Counted from the stretch's first letter, positions 1-8,201 are shown. The stretch: DNA of 64,000 nucleotides from Lachnospiraceae bacterium (GCA_014804755.1 JAAUZE010000003.1:88182-152181), one strand, 5' to 3'. The notes: generated by a model from the letters alone, not told the origin. Program-made: numbers and translations.

Positions 1-371
1 TTAAGAAGTATTTACGGATGACAGCATTTATGGGAGTCAGCTACCGAATGAAGGAAGGATTCGGCTTTAGGGAGATTCCAATCCGGGATATCATGTATAT
101 TGAGGGCAACGGTCACAGCCTGATGATAAAGAAAACAGACGGCGGTTGGCTGAGAAAATACGGCAGCCTGAAATCCATGGAAGAGGAGCTGGAGGGCTGT
201 TATTTTTTGCGTATCCATAAGAACTACTTGGTTAATCAGGAATACATCAGGGAAGTGGGCAGCCGGGAGGTATACCTGAAGGACGAGAGTGTTCTTGAAA
301 TGGGCCGGGACAGAAAAAATGCAGTTCGTGAGGCAATGCGGCTGTATGACAGGGAAAGACGTAGGATATAG
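1..371 (+). CDS. LytTR-family response regulator, C-terminal part (cut by window start)
   Basis: The reading frame is open to the left window edge, so only the C-terminal part is visible; a receiver domain would lie upstream. The visible part is a LytTR DNA-binding domain: it has the typical run DIMYIEGNGHSLMI, then GSLKSMEEELEGCYFLRIHK and NYLVNQEYI, which form the beta strands of this fold. The next gene, 18 bp downstream, is a GHKL histidine kinase, so the two form a VirR/VirS- or AgrA/AgrC-type two-component pair. Such regulators usually bind direct repeats near peptide or toxin operons. An internal ATG at 18 has no convincing ribosome binding site. Confident for the domain; the target genes are unknown. 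Confidence 0.9.
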   Translation, partial: KKYLRMTAFMGVSYRMKEGFGFREIPIRDIMYIEGNGHSLMIKKTDGGWLRKYGSLKSMEEELEGCYFLRIHKNYLVNQEYIREVGSREVYLKDESVLEMGRDRKNAVREAMRLYDRERRRI

Positions 372-389
372 CAGAGTAGGGGAAAGAAT

Positions 390-1703
390 ATGGAGTTCAG
401 CGCATATGTAATCAATGCCATATCGGCAGTCATAGCAGTGGAATATATAGATTACGGATTTCCAAAGAAATACAACGGGTTTAGGCGCTGGGGCGCTTTT
501 ACTGTAGGTTGTGTTGCATATTTTTTGACAGTCACAGCGCTGAACAGACTAATCGATTTTGAAGGCGTATTGGGATTTTTTTATGGTGCGGTCCTGATTG
601 CGTACGGTATGTGGGCGTTAAGGGGAAGATTCAAAGACTTCCTGGTATCCGGACTTTTATGGGTCCTGATCGCAATGCTTGGTACCTATGGTATTTTCAG
701 TGCCATGGGGCTTCTTACGGGAAACAGCCTTGGGGAGATGCTGCAGCTGCAGGGAGACAGGCGTATTTACGCATCCGTTGTTGCCTTGGCAGTAAAATTT
801 TCTATGGGGAAAATTGCGGCTGTGTTTTTTCGGAGACAGGATGGTGTTTATGAAAAAGAAAACGGAATCGTAGCAGGTGCCTTTGTATTTATGACTTTGC
901 TTGCGATGGGGTTGTTCTGGCTGGAAGCGGGAAATCTGGAAAGCTCCGTAAGATATGTACTGACGATTGGAATACTGCTGGATGAGGCAGGGATTATCGT
1001 ATTTTTGGTTCAGCTGTATCAGCGTCTGGGCAGGTATCAGAAGGAGAAAATAGAGGCCAGGTACCGGCGGGAGAGGGAACAGGAACGGCTGGAGGGGCTT
1101 ATGGATATGTACAGAGTGGGCAGAGAGATTAACCACTGGCGCCATGATATGCAGGGAGAGTTGGATATCCTGTACCGCATGCAGAAAAACGGAAAATATG
1201 CAGAAATGGAAACGTATATGGAAAAGCTGTGCAGCGGACTGCGGGATTATCCGGAGCTGCCGCAGCCTACGGGAAACGAAGGACTGGATGCGGCGCTGAT
1301 CAAAATGATTCCCAAATGCAGGGAGAGGGGAATCCATTTCTGTTATGTCATTATGGGAAAACCGGAGCGGATAGACAGTATGGCATTAGGAAACATTTTG
1401 GATAACCTGTTGTGTAATGGGATGGAGGCGTGTCAAAATCTGGGCGGCTTACGGGACATAGAACTGACGGTACGCTGCCGGATGGACGGACTGGAGATTT
1501 ATCTGGAAAACAGCATCGGGGAATCTGTATTGGAGAAGAATCCCCGGTTTGTCAGCCATAAGAGGGAGAAGGAACGCCATGGATTTGGGATGGAGAGCAT
1601 CTACCGTATAGTAGAGGAGCATGAGGGGACATATGAGTACTGGGAGGAAAAGGATGAGGAGAATGGCAGATTCTGCCAACGTATTTATTTGAATTATATA
1701 TAG
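390..1703 (+). CDS. AgrC/VirS-like GHKL sensor histidine kinase
   Basis: A 437-residue membrane sensor kinase. About six hydrophobic segments occupy residues 1-210, followed by a short coiled linker (215-245). The phospho-acceptor histidine is H252 in the box HWRHDMQ. The ATP-binding N-box is GNILDNLLCNGMEA near residues 334-347, and a glycine-rich HGFGM box lies near residue 405, typical of the GHKL subclass (HATPase_c_5) used in peptide quorum sensing. A GGGGAAAG-type ribosome site precedes the ATG. It is the partner of the LytTR regulator just upstream. No AgrB/AgrD-type signal genes are visible here; they may lie left of the window or be absent. Confidence 0.88.
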   Translation: MEFSAYVINAISAVIAVEYIDYGFPKKYNGFRRWGAFTVGCVAYFLTVTALNRLIDFEGVLGFFYGAVLIAYGMWALRGRFKDFLVSGLLWVLIAMLGTYGIFSAMGLLTGNSLGEMLQLQGDRRIYASVVALAVKFSMGKIAAVFFRRQDGVYEKENGIVAGAFVFMTLLAMGLFWLEAGNLESSVRYVLTIGILLDEAGIIVFLVQLYQRLGRYQKEKIEARYRREREQERLEGLMDMYRVGREINHWRHDMQGELDILYRMQKNGKYAEMETYMEKLCSGLRDYPELPQPTGNEGLDAALIKMIPKCRERGIHFCYVIMGKPERIDSMALGNILDNLLCNGMEACQNLGGLRDIELTVRCRMDGLEIYLENSIGESVLEKNPRFVSHKREKERHGFGMESIYRIVEEHEGTYEYWEEKDEENGRFCQRIYLNYI

Positions 1704-1717
1704 CAGTAAAAACAGGG

Positions 1718-1746
1718 CAGCCGCTAAAATGATGCGGCTGTCTTTT
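1718..1746 (+). terminator. Rho-independent terminator after the histidine kinase
   Basis: A perfect 7-bp stem CAGCCGC/GCGGCTG with a 9-nt loop is followed by TCTTTTT. It lies 15 nt after the kinase stop codon and ends the two-component operon. Confidence 0.85.
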
Positions 1747-1760
1747 TGCATAGAAAACAT

Positions 1761-1790
1761 TTTATGACGTTTTATGACGGATTATGATAA
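1761..1790. repeat. Three tandem 10-bp repeats (TTTATGACGT-like), possible operator
   Basis: Three consecutive 10-bp units TTTATGACGT, TTTATGACGG and ATTATGATAA lie directly downstream of the kinase terminator. A further TTATGAC copy is at 1808-1814. They sit upstream of a possible promoter (TGACTG at 1811, TATAAT at 1835). The period of one helical turn and the position suggest a regulator binding site for the sigma-like gene, perhaps for the adjacent LytTR regulator. That is inference: LytTR sites usually have a longer period. Confidence 0.4.
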
Positions 1791-1810
1791 AATAATTGCT
1801 TTTCTGATTA

Positions 1811-1840
1811 TGACTGATAAAATCAAGATTAAAATATAAT
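1811..1840 (+). promoter_or_regulatory. Candidate promoter for the sigma-like/HTH pair
   Basis: A TATAAT -10 box at 1835-1840 with an imperfect TGACTG -35 at 1811-1816 (18-bp spacer). It is followed by about 230 nt of untranslated leader before the ATG at 2072. The -10 is consensus and the -35 is weak, consistent with an activated promoter. Confidence 0.45.
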
Positions 1841-1936
1841 ATACGAAGGTTGTTTTTCAAAACAAGAGATGTCGGCAGTTATGTATAGCTTCTGAAAAAG
1901 GAAGCTTTTTTCATAGCAGCGCAGTTTTATAACAGG

Positions 1937-1988
1937 GAGCCAAACTACGGACGTTAAAAAAAACAAGTAAGTAGTTTGGGCTCTTTTT
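1937..1988 (+). terminator. Intrinsic terminator/attenuator in the leader of the sigma-like gene
   Basis: GAGCCAAACTAC (1937-1948) pairs with GTAGTTTGGGCTC (1971-1983) and is followed by TTTTT. The hairpin lies between the candidate promoter and the sigma-like gene. It can therefore act either as an attenuator or as the terminator of an unseen short transcript. No coding frame is evident in 1840-1937. Confidence 0.7.
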
Positions 1989-2017
1989 GTGTTGCATTGG
2001 GATATTTCTGCAGAGGG

Positions 2018-2065
2018 CCTCCACTGAAGGATTCTGATACCGTAGACAGATTCAATCAGTGGAGG
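2018..2065 (+). promoter_or_regulatory. Hairpin that hides the ribosome binding site
   Basis: CCTCCACTGA (2018-2027) is exactly complementary to TCAGTGGAGG (2056-2065). The right arm contains the GGAGG ribosome site of the gene starting at 2072. In the folded state the ribosome site is fully base-paired, which suggests translational control of this sigma-like protein. The pairing is read directly; the regulation is inference. Confidence 0.6.
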
Positions 2066-2071
2066 AAAACT

Positions 2072-2491
2072 ATGTGGAAACGAAATGAAGGAAAAAGTGA
2101 GCTGGATATTCTCCAGAACCGGTTTACCAGATATCTTGTGACTGCTGTTAAGAGACAGAGGCTGTTATATATAAAAAACCGGAATACAAGAATAAGCCAG
2201 GAACTTCCCTTTGAGATGCAGGAGAATCAGCTGCTTCTGATGACAGAGCTGGATATGCTGGAAATGCTTCCGCTTATGCAGAAACTGGAAAATCAGGGAT
2301 TGCGATCCGCAATAAGCGGCATGAAGGAAAGGGAACGGTATATCTTTCTGGAAAGGGTGTTGTCGGACAAGAGCATCGCTGAATTGTCCATAGAACTGGG
2401 GATGGAATACAAAAGCGTTGCAACAGTCTATTATCGGACGGTAGAAAAAATTAGGAAACATATGAAGGAGGCTGAGAAGAATGGACTTTAA
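2072..2491 (+). CDS. Sigma-70-like DNA-binding protein of mobile-element type
   Basis: A 139-residue protein starting at ATG 2072 (MWKRNEG), 6 nt after GGAGG; a longer frame from 1976 has no ribosome site and would cover the leader hairpins. The C-terminal part (about residues 95-130) has the sigma region 4 pattern MKERERYIFLERVL...SIAELSIELGM...VATVYYRTVEKIRKH, a helix-turn-helix. The N-terminal part is helical and resembles small sigma factors found in conjugative transposons and peptide operons. It overlaps the next gene by 11 nt, so translation is probably coupled. The genes it controls are not identified. Confidence 0.7.
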   Translation: MWKRNEGKSELDILQNRFTRYLVTAVKRQRLLYIKNRNTRISQELPFEMQENQLLLMTELDMLEMLPLMQKLENQGLRSAISGMKERERYIFLERVLSDKSIAELSIELGMEYKSVATVYYRTVEKIRKHMKEAEKNGL

Positions 2492-2663
2492 GGAACTGCT
2501 GCTGTCAGCAAAGGAAAGCGACACGGAGGCGGTCAGTCAATTATTGCTGATGTATAAACCATTTTTGGGAAAGGAATCCATTGTGGACGGCATATTTGAT
2601 GAGGAATTGTATCAGGAGTTATGTATCACGTTGCTGAAATGCATTAGGATGTTCCGTTTCTAA
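2481..2663 (+). CDS. Small helix-turn-helix protein (HTH_16, conjugative transposon type)
   Basis: A 60-residue protein, MDFKELLLSAKESDTEAV at the start and FDEELYQELCITLLKCIRMF at the end. It resembles the short 'helix-turn-helix of conjugative transposon-like' family, which looks like an isolated sigma region 2. It overlaps the preceding sigma-like gene and is likely its partner: together they would supply sigma region 2- and region 4-like parts on two chains. That split-sigma reading is inference. A terminator follows directly. Confidence 0.7.
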   Translation: MDFKELLLSAKESDTEAVSQLLLMYKPFLGKESIVDGIFDEELYQELCITLLKCIRMFRF

Positions 2664-2670
2664 AAATAAG

Positions 2671-2706
2671 GAAAAGCGCTGAGGTAATTTTCAGCGCTTT
2701 TCTTTT
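2671..2706. terminator. Bidirectional terminator between converging operons
   Basis: A 12-bp stem GAAAAGCGCTGA/TCAGCGCTTTTC with an 8-nt loop is followed by TTTTTC. It lies between the plus-strand sigma/HTH pair and the end of the long minus-strand operon, so it can serve both. Confidence 0.8.
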
Positions 2707-2722
2707 TCCCTAAAACATACCC

Positions 2723-3085
2723 TTAAGCGGGATGAGCTGCTAGATACCTTTCATAGCCGTCCGGATCAATTTCCCGGAGGGCAGCTTCACGGAACTTGTA
2801 CTGTGGATATGTACAGAAGCCGCTCCTGACTTTTTTCCCTGTTGATACGGCGAGTTTATTGCGGGTGATCCAGGCGAGGATTGTTTTACCATTGTTGTTG
2901 GTGTCAATGTAGGCAATATTTTTCTCTAGAGGAAATCCGAGATTTACAGTAAGGATATTCCAAGGTTCCCAGCCGTCCTCTGTATTTATGCACATTGCAA
3001 GTGCAAGGTTGCCGTTGGAGTAAGTTTTGATGTCCAGTTTCATCTTGTATGTGTTGCCGTACTTTTCAAAATCAAATGTTTTCAT
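2723..3085 (-). CDS. DUF4313 family element protein
   Basis: A 120-residue protein starting MKTFDFEKYG, chosen because GGAGG lies 8 nt upstream (a longer frame to 3181 overlaps the neighbouring gene). It shows the DUF4313 layout: SNGNLALAMCINTEDGWEP, LTVNLGFPL, IDTNNNGKT and SGFCTYPQYKF. Such genes are common in Firmicute mobile elements; the molecular function is not known. It is the last gene of the minus-strand run that includes the methyltransferase-helicase. Confidence 0.75.
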   Translation of the reverse strand: MKTFDFEKYGNTYKMKLDIKTYSNGNLALAMCINTEDGWEPWNILTVNLGFPLEKNIAYIDTNNNGKTILAWITRNKLAVSTGKKVRSGFCTYPQYKFREAALREIDPDGYERYLAAHPA

Positions 3086-3102
3086 GTGAGTATCCTCCAA
3101 AA

Positions 3103-3642
3103 TTATGCTACGGGCTGGCTGTGTTCTTTGGAATGCAGGGTAAAGAAAGAATACTTCTTTCCTGCATCCAGGGGGATCCATTTTCCATCCTGCATAATAC
3201 AGCCGTTTACATGGTTATAAAGTTGCGGTGCCTGCGCGGAGGCTCCAAAGCACTCATTTGACAGGTAGAGTCCCAGATGCTTTTCATAAATTGGCATCAG
3301 AGCATCTTCAATCAGCCTTTTTAAGGTCAGTGCAAGCTGCTCAATCTCCTGAATGTCCTGACGCCTATAAGCTGCTGCTGAAATCTGCTTGAGTATTCCT
3401 GAAGCCTGTATTGCGTTGTTTATAGCAGGCACAGCTTCCGGTAAATATTCCTGCCGGATGCGCAGGTCAGCCAAGGCAATCTGTTTCACATAGGCAGAGG
3501 CAGAAGTGGCGATATCCCGCAGCAGAGCATAATAGGGCTTGCGATAACGGGTCTTTAGTTCCCTCCTTGAAACCACCGCCAGATTGCGGCTGAGTGTGTT
3601 TAAGTGGGTCATAAGTGTATTGCGTGAAACATCTGTTTCCAT
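3103..3642 (-). CDS. Conserved element protein, function unknown
   Basis: A 179-residue protein, mostly helical (residues 1-130), with no signal peptide or membrane segment and no motif I recognise. It ends with HSKEHSQPVA. It sits 17 bp upstream of the DUF4313 gene and just downstream of another unknown gene, so all are probably one operon. Judged real because of its position, length and operon spacing. Confidence 0.6.
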   Translation of the reverse strand: METDVSRNTLMTHLNTLSRNLAVVSRRELKTRYRKPYYALLRDIATSASAYVKQIALADLRIRQEYLPEAVPAINNAIQASGILKQISAAAYRRQDIQEIEQLALTLKRLIEDALMPIYEKHLGLYLSNECFGASAQAPQLYNHVNGCIMQDGKWIPLDAGKKYSFFTLHSKEHSQPVA

Positions 3643-3651
3643 AGGCGCCTC

Positions 3652-4131
3652 CTAACAATGGTATTCCAGAACGGTGCCGATATAATAAGGCATATCGGGC
3701 ACCGCTGTCCTGATAAATTTGTCAAAAGGGATCGGCGTGTCATCAGATTCCATGACATAGCAGCTGCGGCAGTTGCAAAAACTGGAAACCAGGTCAGAGA
3801 GCAGGTTTTCCACATAATCATGGTCATGGATATACAGGGGTTCCGTCACGGTATCCAGAGCCTTCAGCTTCTTCTTAAATTCCGAAAAGCGGCCCTCGAA
3901 ATAATGGATGCGGGCATCCGGGGCAAGGGTAAAGGAATCACCGGAAAAGGTGCCCATATGATGTCCTGTGAACCATTGTCCAAAGTGCCGGATGGCAGAA
4001 TCACGGTCATATACCGTTTTTACATGGTCGGCAATGGGAATAAGGTCGGGGCGGTTTATAAAATCCTCCTCCGCGGCCCAGTCCTCTTCTTTGTGCGGTT
4101 CCTGGCGTATCTGTAAGATGTAATGGTACAT
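3652..4131 (-). CDS. Conserved element protein, function unknown
   Basis: A 159-residue soluble protein starting MYHYILQIRQ; AGGAGG lies 4-9 nt upstream, which decides this start over an in-frame ATG at 4167 that overlaps the upstream gene end. It is rich in acidic and aromatic residues, with a Cys pair (CNCRSC) near residue 128. No family recognised. It follows the methyltransferase-helicase gene by 32 bp and is likely co-transcribed and possibly functionally linked with it. Confidence 0.6.
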   Translation of the reverse strand: MYHYILQIRQEPHKEEDWAAEEDFINRPDLIPIADHVKTVYDRDSAIRHFGQWFTGHHMGTFSGDSFTLAPDARIHYFEGRFSEFKKKLKALDTVTEPLYIHDHDYVENLLSDLVSSFCNCRSCYVMESDDTPIPFDKFIRTAVPDMPYYIGTVLEYHC

Positions 4132-4163
4132 AAATATCCTCCTTTCAGTGGTTAAAATTTTCA

Positions 4164-7100
4164 TCAAGCTATTTTCTGCTCGCCCCAGCGGATACAGAGC
4201 TTGCCTTTTTCATCCCGTTCCTGACGCATCAGCAGGGAGAGCAGGTCATAATCAACATCAAACCTCTCATACACTTCATCCAGGTCAACATCCTGCCCTT
4301 TCATAAACAGGTTCAGCTTTTCCTTCGCCAGTACCATCTGCATCAGGTTGGATTCAATGCTGCCTGCGTAGGTAAGGAAATAAATATCCTTATATTCTGT
4401 TGAGGTGTACCGGATGAACCGGAAATAAAACTGGCTCATGCCGGAATTATTATAGTGGAGCTCCGGGATGATGACCTTGTTGACATACTCAAAGTTGACG
4501 CTGGAGGGCAGGCTCTGCTGGGTGCAGAGCAGTATCCCGTTCCTGCTGTCCTTGAGCGTCTGCCGCAGCTCCCTCCTTTTGGCAAAGCTGGTATTCTCAC
4601 CGGTGACAACAAACAGGGGGCGGTCCGGGAGATATTCCCGCAGGGCTTTTTCATAGGAGCCAAGGACCGCCTTGTGGCGGACACCGATGGCAATGATCTC
4701 ATCCGGCCATCCGGAAACCATTTCCACGGCCGTCATGACTTTAGCCGGGGTGTCGCCTGTATATTCCTGCACAGTGTCCGGTGCCGCGCTGATCCGCAGC
4801 AGCAGTACGATCTGCTGGACAAGTCGCATCATGGCATCCTTCCTGGAATTGCCGGTTGAGGAAAAATAATTGCTGCGCATCTGATGAAACTCCTGAATAG
4901 CTTTCTGGTAGACTTCCTTTTCTTCGTCCGGGAACTGGAGAAGGACCTGGTGGATACGCTTGATGTCTTTGCAGGCCACTTCTTCAAAGGTCCTTGTGAT
5001 GACGGTCTTTCCAAGGATGCCACTTAAAATATCCGCATTGTAGATATCCTGTGTCCGTTTCTCCAGGCCGAATACAGTTACTTTTTCCGGCAGGTGGGAA
5101 GCGGAGAACAGGGAATAGCCTTTTTTATAGGCCGGGATGGGGCATCCGAAGTATGGATTATTGTCATAGTCCGGCTTGTCATCCTCACCGTCCTCGCGGC
5201 TGTGGTGGTAGATATACTTGTTCCAGGAGATCATGTTGACGGAATTGTTGTAGAGCAGCTCCAGCTGTGGGGCAAACTCAGAGATATTGTTCCTTGTGCT
5301 GGTGCCTGTGGTGAGCAGTTTCATCCGGCAGCGGCGGAAGCAGGAGAGGACCGCCTGGCAGCGTGCGCTGTTCGGGTTGGAGATCTCGTCGCTTTCGTCC
5401 AGTATCAGCTGGATGTTACGCCCAAGGCGTTTCAGGTATTTCCGGAGCTGTTTTTTGTGGGCACTGACCGTGTTTAAGGTGAGCAGGACAAAATCACCCC
5501 GCCGGATGCGCTGCAGGTCTGCAGGGCGTTTCACAAAGATACAGGGAATATCGTAACCCGGCAGCACCACGTTCCAGTTGTTGCGGATGGAGATGGCGGA
5601 AGAAACGACCCAGGTGCTGTGTACATTCTGATTCTGCATCCGGTACAGGCCGGTCGCAATGCCCGCAAGTGTCTTTCCGCTCCCCTGCTCCCACTGGAGG
5701 AGCGCATACCGTTTTTGGAGGGTGAGGTTAATGTCATGCCGCTGCAGCTCGTTTAAGTGGATCATTTCCATGCGGGAGGGATCCCACAGGCAGAATCCTG
5801 CCAGCCACTCCGCTATCTGCGGGTTTTCGTCCATTTCCGCAAATGCCCGGTTCTGGGTTTCATACTCCAAATGCTTCCTGCGGAGAAGGCGTTCATAGCC
5901 GGGATACTTTTCCGGGGTGTTGTCAAGCACGGCCTGGTGGATCGGAACCGGGAGGCGCATTTTGTCTGTGATGCTGCGTCTTGCGGCAGTGCTGTAGCCC
6001 TTGTAGGCAAATTCACCGTCCCGTTTGACAAGTGCGACCCTGTCTTTCTCCGGCGCGGCGTTCTGCTTTTTCAGTGCCCGATGCAGATAGGTGACTACTT
6101 TTTTCTCTGTGATCCTTGATGCACACCATTTTTCATAGCTCATACCGTCTGGCTGCTTCTGGGTATAGAAGCGGTAGACGTATTCGCTGCACTTGGCATA
6201 AAGGGCTTTGGTCGCCGGATGCACCCTGATCTGATACAGCAGTTTCCGGGTCTGGTACTGGAATTCCTTGGAAGTGTTGTGGGATTTTGCCAGTTCCAGG
6301 AGGACGCTGTGCTGGTTATTATCCAGCGCAGACTTGGCAAAGGCGATATAGTTCTCATAGGTATACTGTGCTTCCTTTTGGATGTCGAAATCCGCAGGCA
6401 GCGAAAAGTCAGGGTCAGTCCGGTAGGGCTGTGGTTTTACCTGGCTGCCGACGCTTCTTTTCTGCCAGAACTGCAGCTTTGTAGGAAAACTGCTGACGCC
6501 CAGATGGGAAAAAGCAGTCTCCGGGAGAAGTATCTGCCCCAAAAAGCTGAAATGGCTTTCCATTTCCTTGATCTGCCTGCCGTCGGTAAAAGGGTCGGCA
6601 AGGAAAGACTGCGGTACGATCAGGGCAAGGATGCCCAGGGGCTTTAAAAGTTCTGCTGATTTCAGGCAGTAATACATCTGGGAGGATATTTCCCTGCCGC
6701 CGTCAATCCACCATTTCAGATGGAAGGGCGGGTTGCCTATCACATAGTCAAACCGTGTGTCTGGGTGGCAACTGCGGATATCCCCGCATTCAATCGAGGC
6801 TTCAGGGTAAAGGAATTTTGCCACCCTGACAGCCTTTGCATCCAGTTCACAGCCGTAGATATTTGTTTCTGCGGGCATGAAATTGAAAAAATCCCCCTTG
6901 CCGCAGGTCAGGTCAGCTATCAGGTCATGACAGGACAGTTTCAGGCAGGTCGTGATAAACTCGCATAGGTGGGGCGGTGTGAAAAACTGGCCGTTTTCAA
7001 TCTCTTTTTTGGCTTCACTGAATTGATGGTAGTTCTCATAATTGTCCCGTTCCAGCCCATGGAGGCCGCCATCGCCCGTATAGGCATTGTAGATGTCCTC

Positions 7101-7214
7101 GGGGGTAATGGAACAGGCTTCCAGTGTGCCGCTGTCTATCAGGTATAGAACTTTTTCATTCAGTGCCTTTCTCTGGTTCAGGGGAATTATTTCCCCATAA
7201 TAGGAATACTTCAT
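4164..7214 (-). CDS. N6-adenine DNA methyltransferase fused to SNF2-like helicase
   Basis: A 1016-residue two-domain protein. The N-terminal methyltransferase has the SAM site DLTCGKGDFF (101-110) and the catalytic motif NPPF (161-164), typical of N6-adenine enzymes. The C-terminal half is a superfamily 2 helicase/translocase: Walker A QGSGKT (510-515), the DExD-like LILDESDE (603-610), TTGTSTRN (635-642), and a late motif QFYFRFIRYTS with the arginines of motif VI. No nuclease motif is visible, so a restriction enzyme is unlikely from this gene alone. The layout recalls the DarB antirestriction protein of phage P1, but that is analogy. The start is preceded by AAGGAGGTG. Neighbour DUF4942-like and DUF5688 genes are its usual company in such elements. 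Confidence 0.85.
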   Translation of the reverse strand: MKYSYYGEIIPLNQRKALNEKVLYLIDSGTLEACSITPEDIYNAYTGDGGLHGLERDNYENYHQFSEAKKEIENGQFFTPPHLCEFITTCLKLSCHDLIADLTCGKGDFFNFMPAETNIYGCELDAKAVRVAKFLYPEASIECGDIRSCHPDTRFDYVIGNPPFHLKWWIDGGREISSQMYYCLKSAELLKPLGILALIVPQSFLADPFTDGRQIKEMESHFSFLGQILLPETAFSHLGVSSFPTKLQFWQKRSVGSQVKPQPYRTDPDFSLPADFDIQKEAQYTYENYIAFAKSALDNNQHSVLLELAKSHNTSKEFQYQTRKLLYQIRVHPATKALYAKCSEYVYRFYTQKQPDGMSYEKWCASRITEKKVVTYLHRALKKQNAAPEKDRVALVKRDGEFAYKGYSTAARRSITDKMRLPVPIHQAVLDNTPEKYPGYERLLRRKHLEYETQNRAFAEMDENPQIAEWLAGFCLWDPSRMEMIHLNELQRHDINLTLQKRYALLQWEQGSGKTLAGIATGLYRMQNQNVHSTWVVSSAISIRNNWNVVLPGYDIPCIFVKRPADLQRIRRGDFVLLTLNTVSAHKKQLRKYLKRLGRNIQLILDESDEISNPNSARCQAVLSCFRRCRMKLLTTGTSTRNNISEFAPQLELLYNNSVNMISWNKYIYHHSREDGEDDKPDYDNNPYFGCPIPAYKKGYSLFSASHLPEKVTVFGLEKRTQDIYNADILSGILGKTVITRTFEEVACKDIKRIHQVLLQFPDEEKEVYQKAIQEFHQMRSNYFSSTGNSRKDAMMRLVQQIVLLLRISAAPDTVQEYTGDTPAKVMTAVEMVSGWPDEIIAIGVRHKAVLGSYEKALREYLPDRPLFVVTGENTSFAKRRELRQTLKDSRNGILLCTQQSLPSSVNFEYVNKVIIPELHYNNSGMSQFYFRFIRYTSTEYKDIYFLTYAGSIESNLMQMVLAKEKLNLFMKGQDVDLDEVYERFDVDYDLLSLLMRQERDEKGKLCIRWGEQKIA

Positions 7215-7228
7215 TCCTGTTCACCTCC

Positions 7229-8128
7229 TTAGCATATGGCACCCAGATATTCATTGATGAACTGCCGGGCATGTTCTTCCGTTGAAAATTTGATGTCCAC
7301 GCGCTGGTTTTTGTACATCTTCAGGGACAGGACCTTTTTGCAGCCGACAAACTCGTAGAAATCAGAGCGGAGGTTATACGCGCTGATAATGCTGCTGATG
7401 CTGTGGGGTATGCATGAAAAACTCCCCGTTTCAAAATGGGCGATCCCTTTTAAAATATCGTTGGTCTTTTCGGCGGGTTCCCAATGGCCGCCTCCGTACC
7501 GGTCATGGAAACTGCAGAAATAGCCGTTTAACAGCAGGGTGCATTTTTTCAGTGTAAACCTTGCCTGCCCGCCGGATATATTCCACGCAGCCTCGTGGCA
7601 TTTTCCTTTCAGTTCATGGAGGGCCTGCGCAGACAGATCCCGCCCGTCTGTATAAATGAATATCTGGTCTAAAATGTCCGTGTAGCGGAGGGAGAGATCC
7701 TGCATGGCCTGAGTGTATGCCTTTACCCTGTCTTCGTAGTCATCTGTCCATCTGTCCTCGGGTCCCTGGGGGATAAGGTTGTTTTCTATATCTGTTATGG
7801 AAAGGGAAAGATGATAGGTTTTATTAAAGAAAGATACCAGCTTCCCGATGAACAGGGAGTGCAGGGAAAAAACCTGCCCCCGGATATCCTCCTTTGACAG
7901 TTTGATGTTATTCCTGGATGTCAGGTAAAAGGTGGAAGAGGTGTCTGCGCCGGTGAGCAGTTCTGCCTGCTGGTTCTGCATATCCTCCCAGAAGCAGAGC
8001 AGCTCCTGCAGTGTGCATTTGGCATTGTCATAGGCGGCTTGATGCGCCTTACAGAAAATGCGGTCAGAATCGGAGATTCGGGTGTCCGGTTTTATGGCGA
8101 CAGCCTCAAATTTTTTTAGTAATTCCAT
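7229..8128 (-). CDS. DUF4942-like element protein
   Basis: A 299-residue soluble protein starting MELLKKFEAV, supported by AAGGAAGG 8 nt upstream; the frame extends further to 8209 but that overlaps the upstream gene. The C-terminal part (about 170-299) has RYGGGHWE and a closing KNQRVDIKFSTEEHARQF, similar to the end of DUF4942 proteins, where a field of aromatic residues precedes 'K-N-G-N-hIKF'. DUF4942 genes often sit beside DNA methyltransferases on mobile elements. The function is unknown; the family call is probable, not certain. Confidence 0.6.
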   Translation of the reverse strand: MELLKKFEAVAIKPDTRISDSDRIFCKAHQAAYDNAKCTLQELLCFWEDMQNQQAELLTGADTSSTFYLTSRNNIKLSKEDIRGQVFSLHSLFIGKLVSFFNKTYHLSLSITDIENNLIPQGPEDRWTDDYEDRVKAYTQAMQDLSLRYTDILDQIFIYTDGRDLSAQALHELKGKCHEAAWNISGGQARFTLKKCTLLLNGYFCSFHDRYGGGHWEPAEKTNDILKGIAHFETGSFSCIPHSISSIISAYNLRSDFYEFVGCKKVLSLKMYKNQRVDIKFSTEEHARQFINEYLGAIC

Positions 8129-8201
8129 GTCAATTTCCTTCCTTAAGGTGGTTTTATGCTGATAAACAGGGCGGCATTTTGTCTGCCGCCCTGTCATACT
8201 G

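Noticed and set aside
657..1337. 226-codon minus-strand ORF inside the histidine kinase
   Set aside because: Antisense shadow rich in His/Gln/Pro with no ribosome site.
4164..7214. Type I or BREX restriction enzyme
   Set aside because: No specificity subunit, nuclease motif or Pgl/Brx neighbours are visible.
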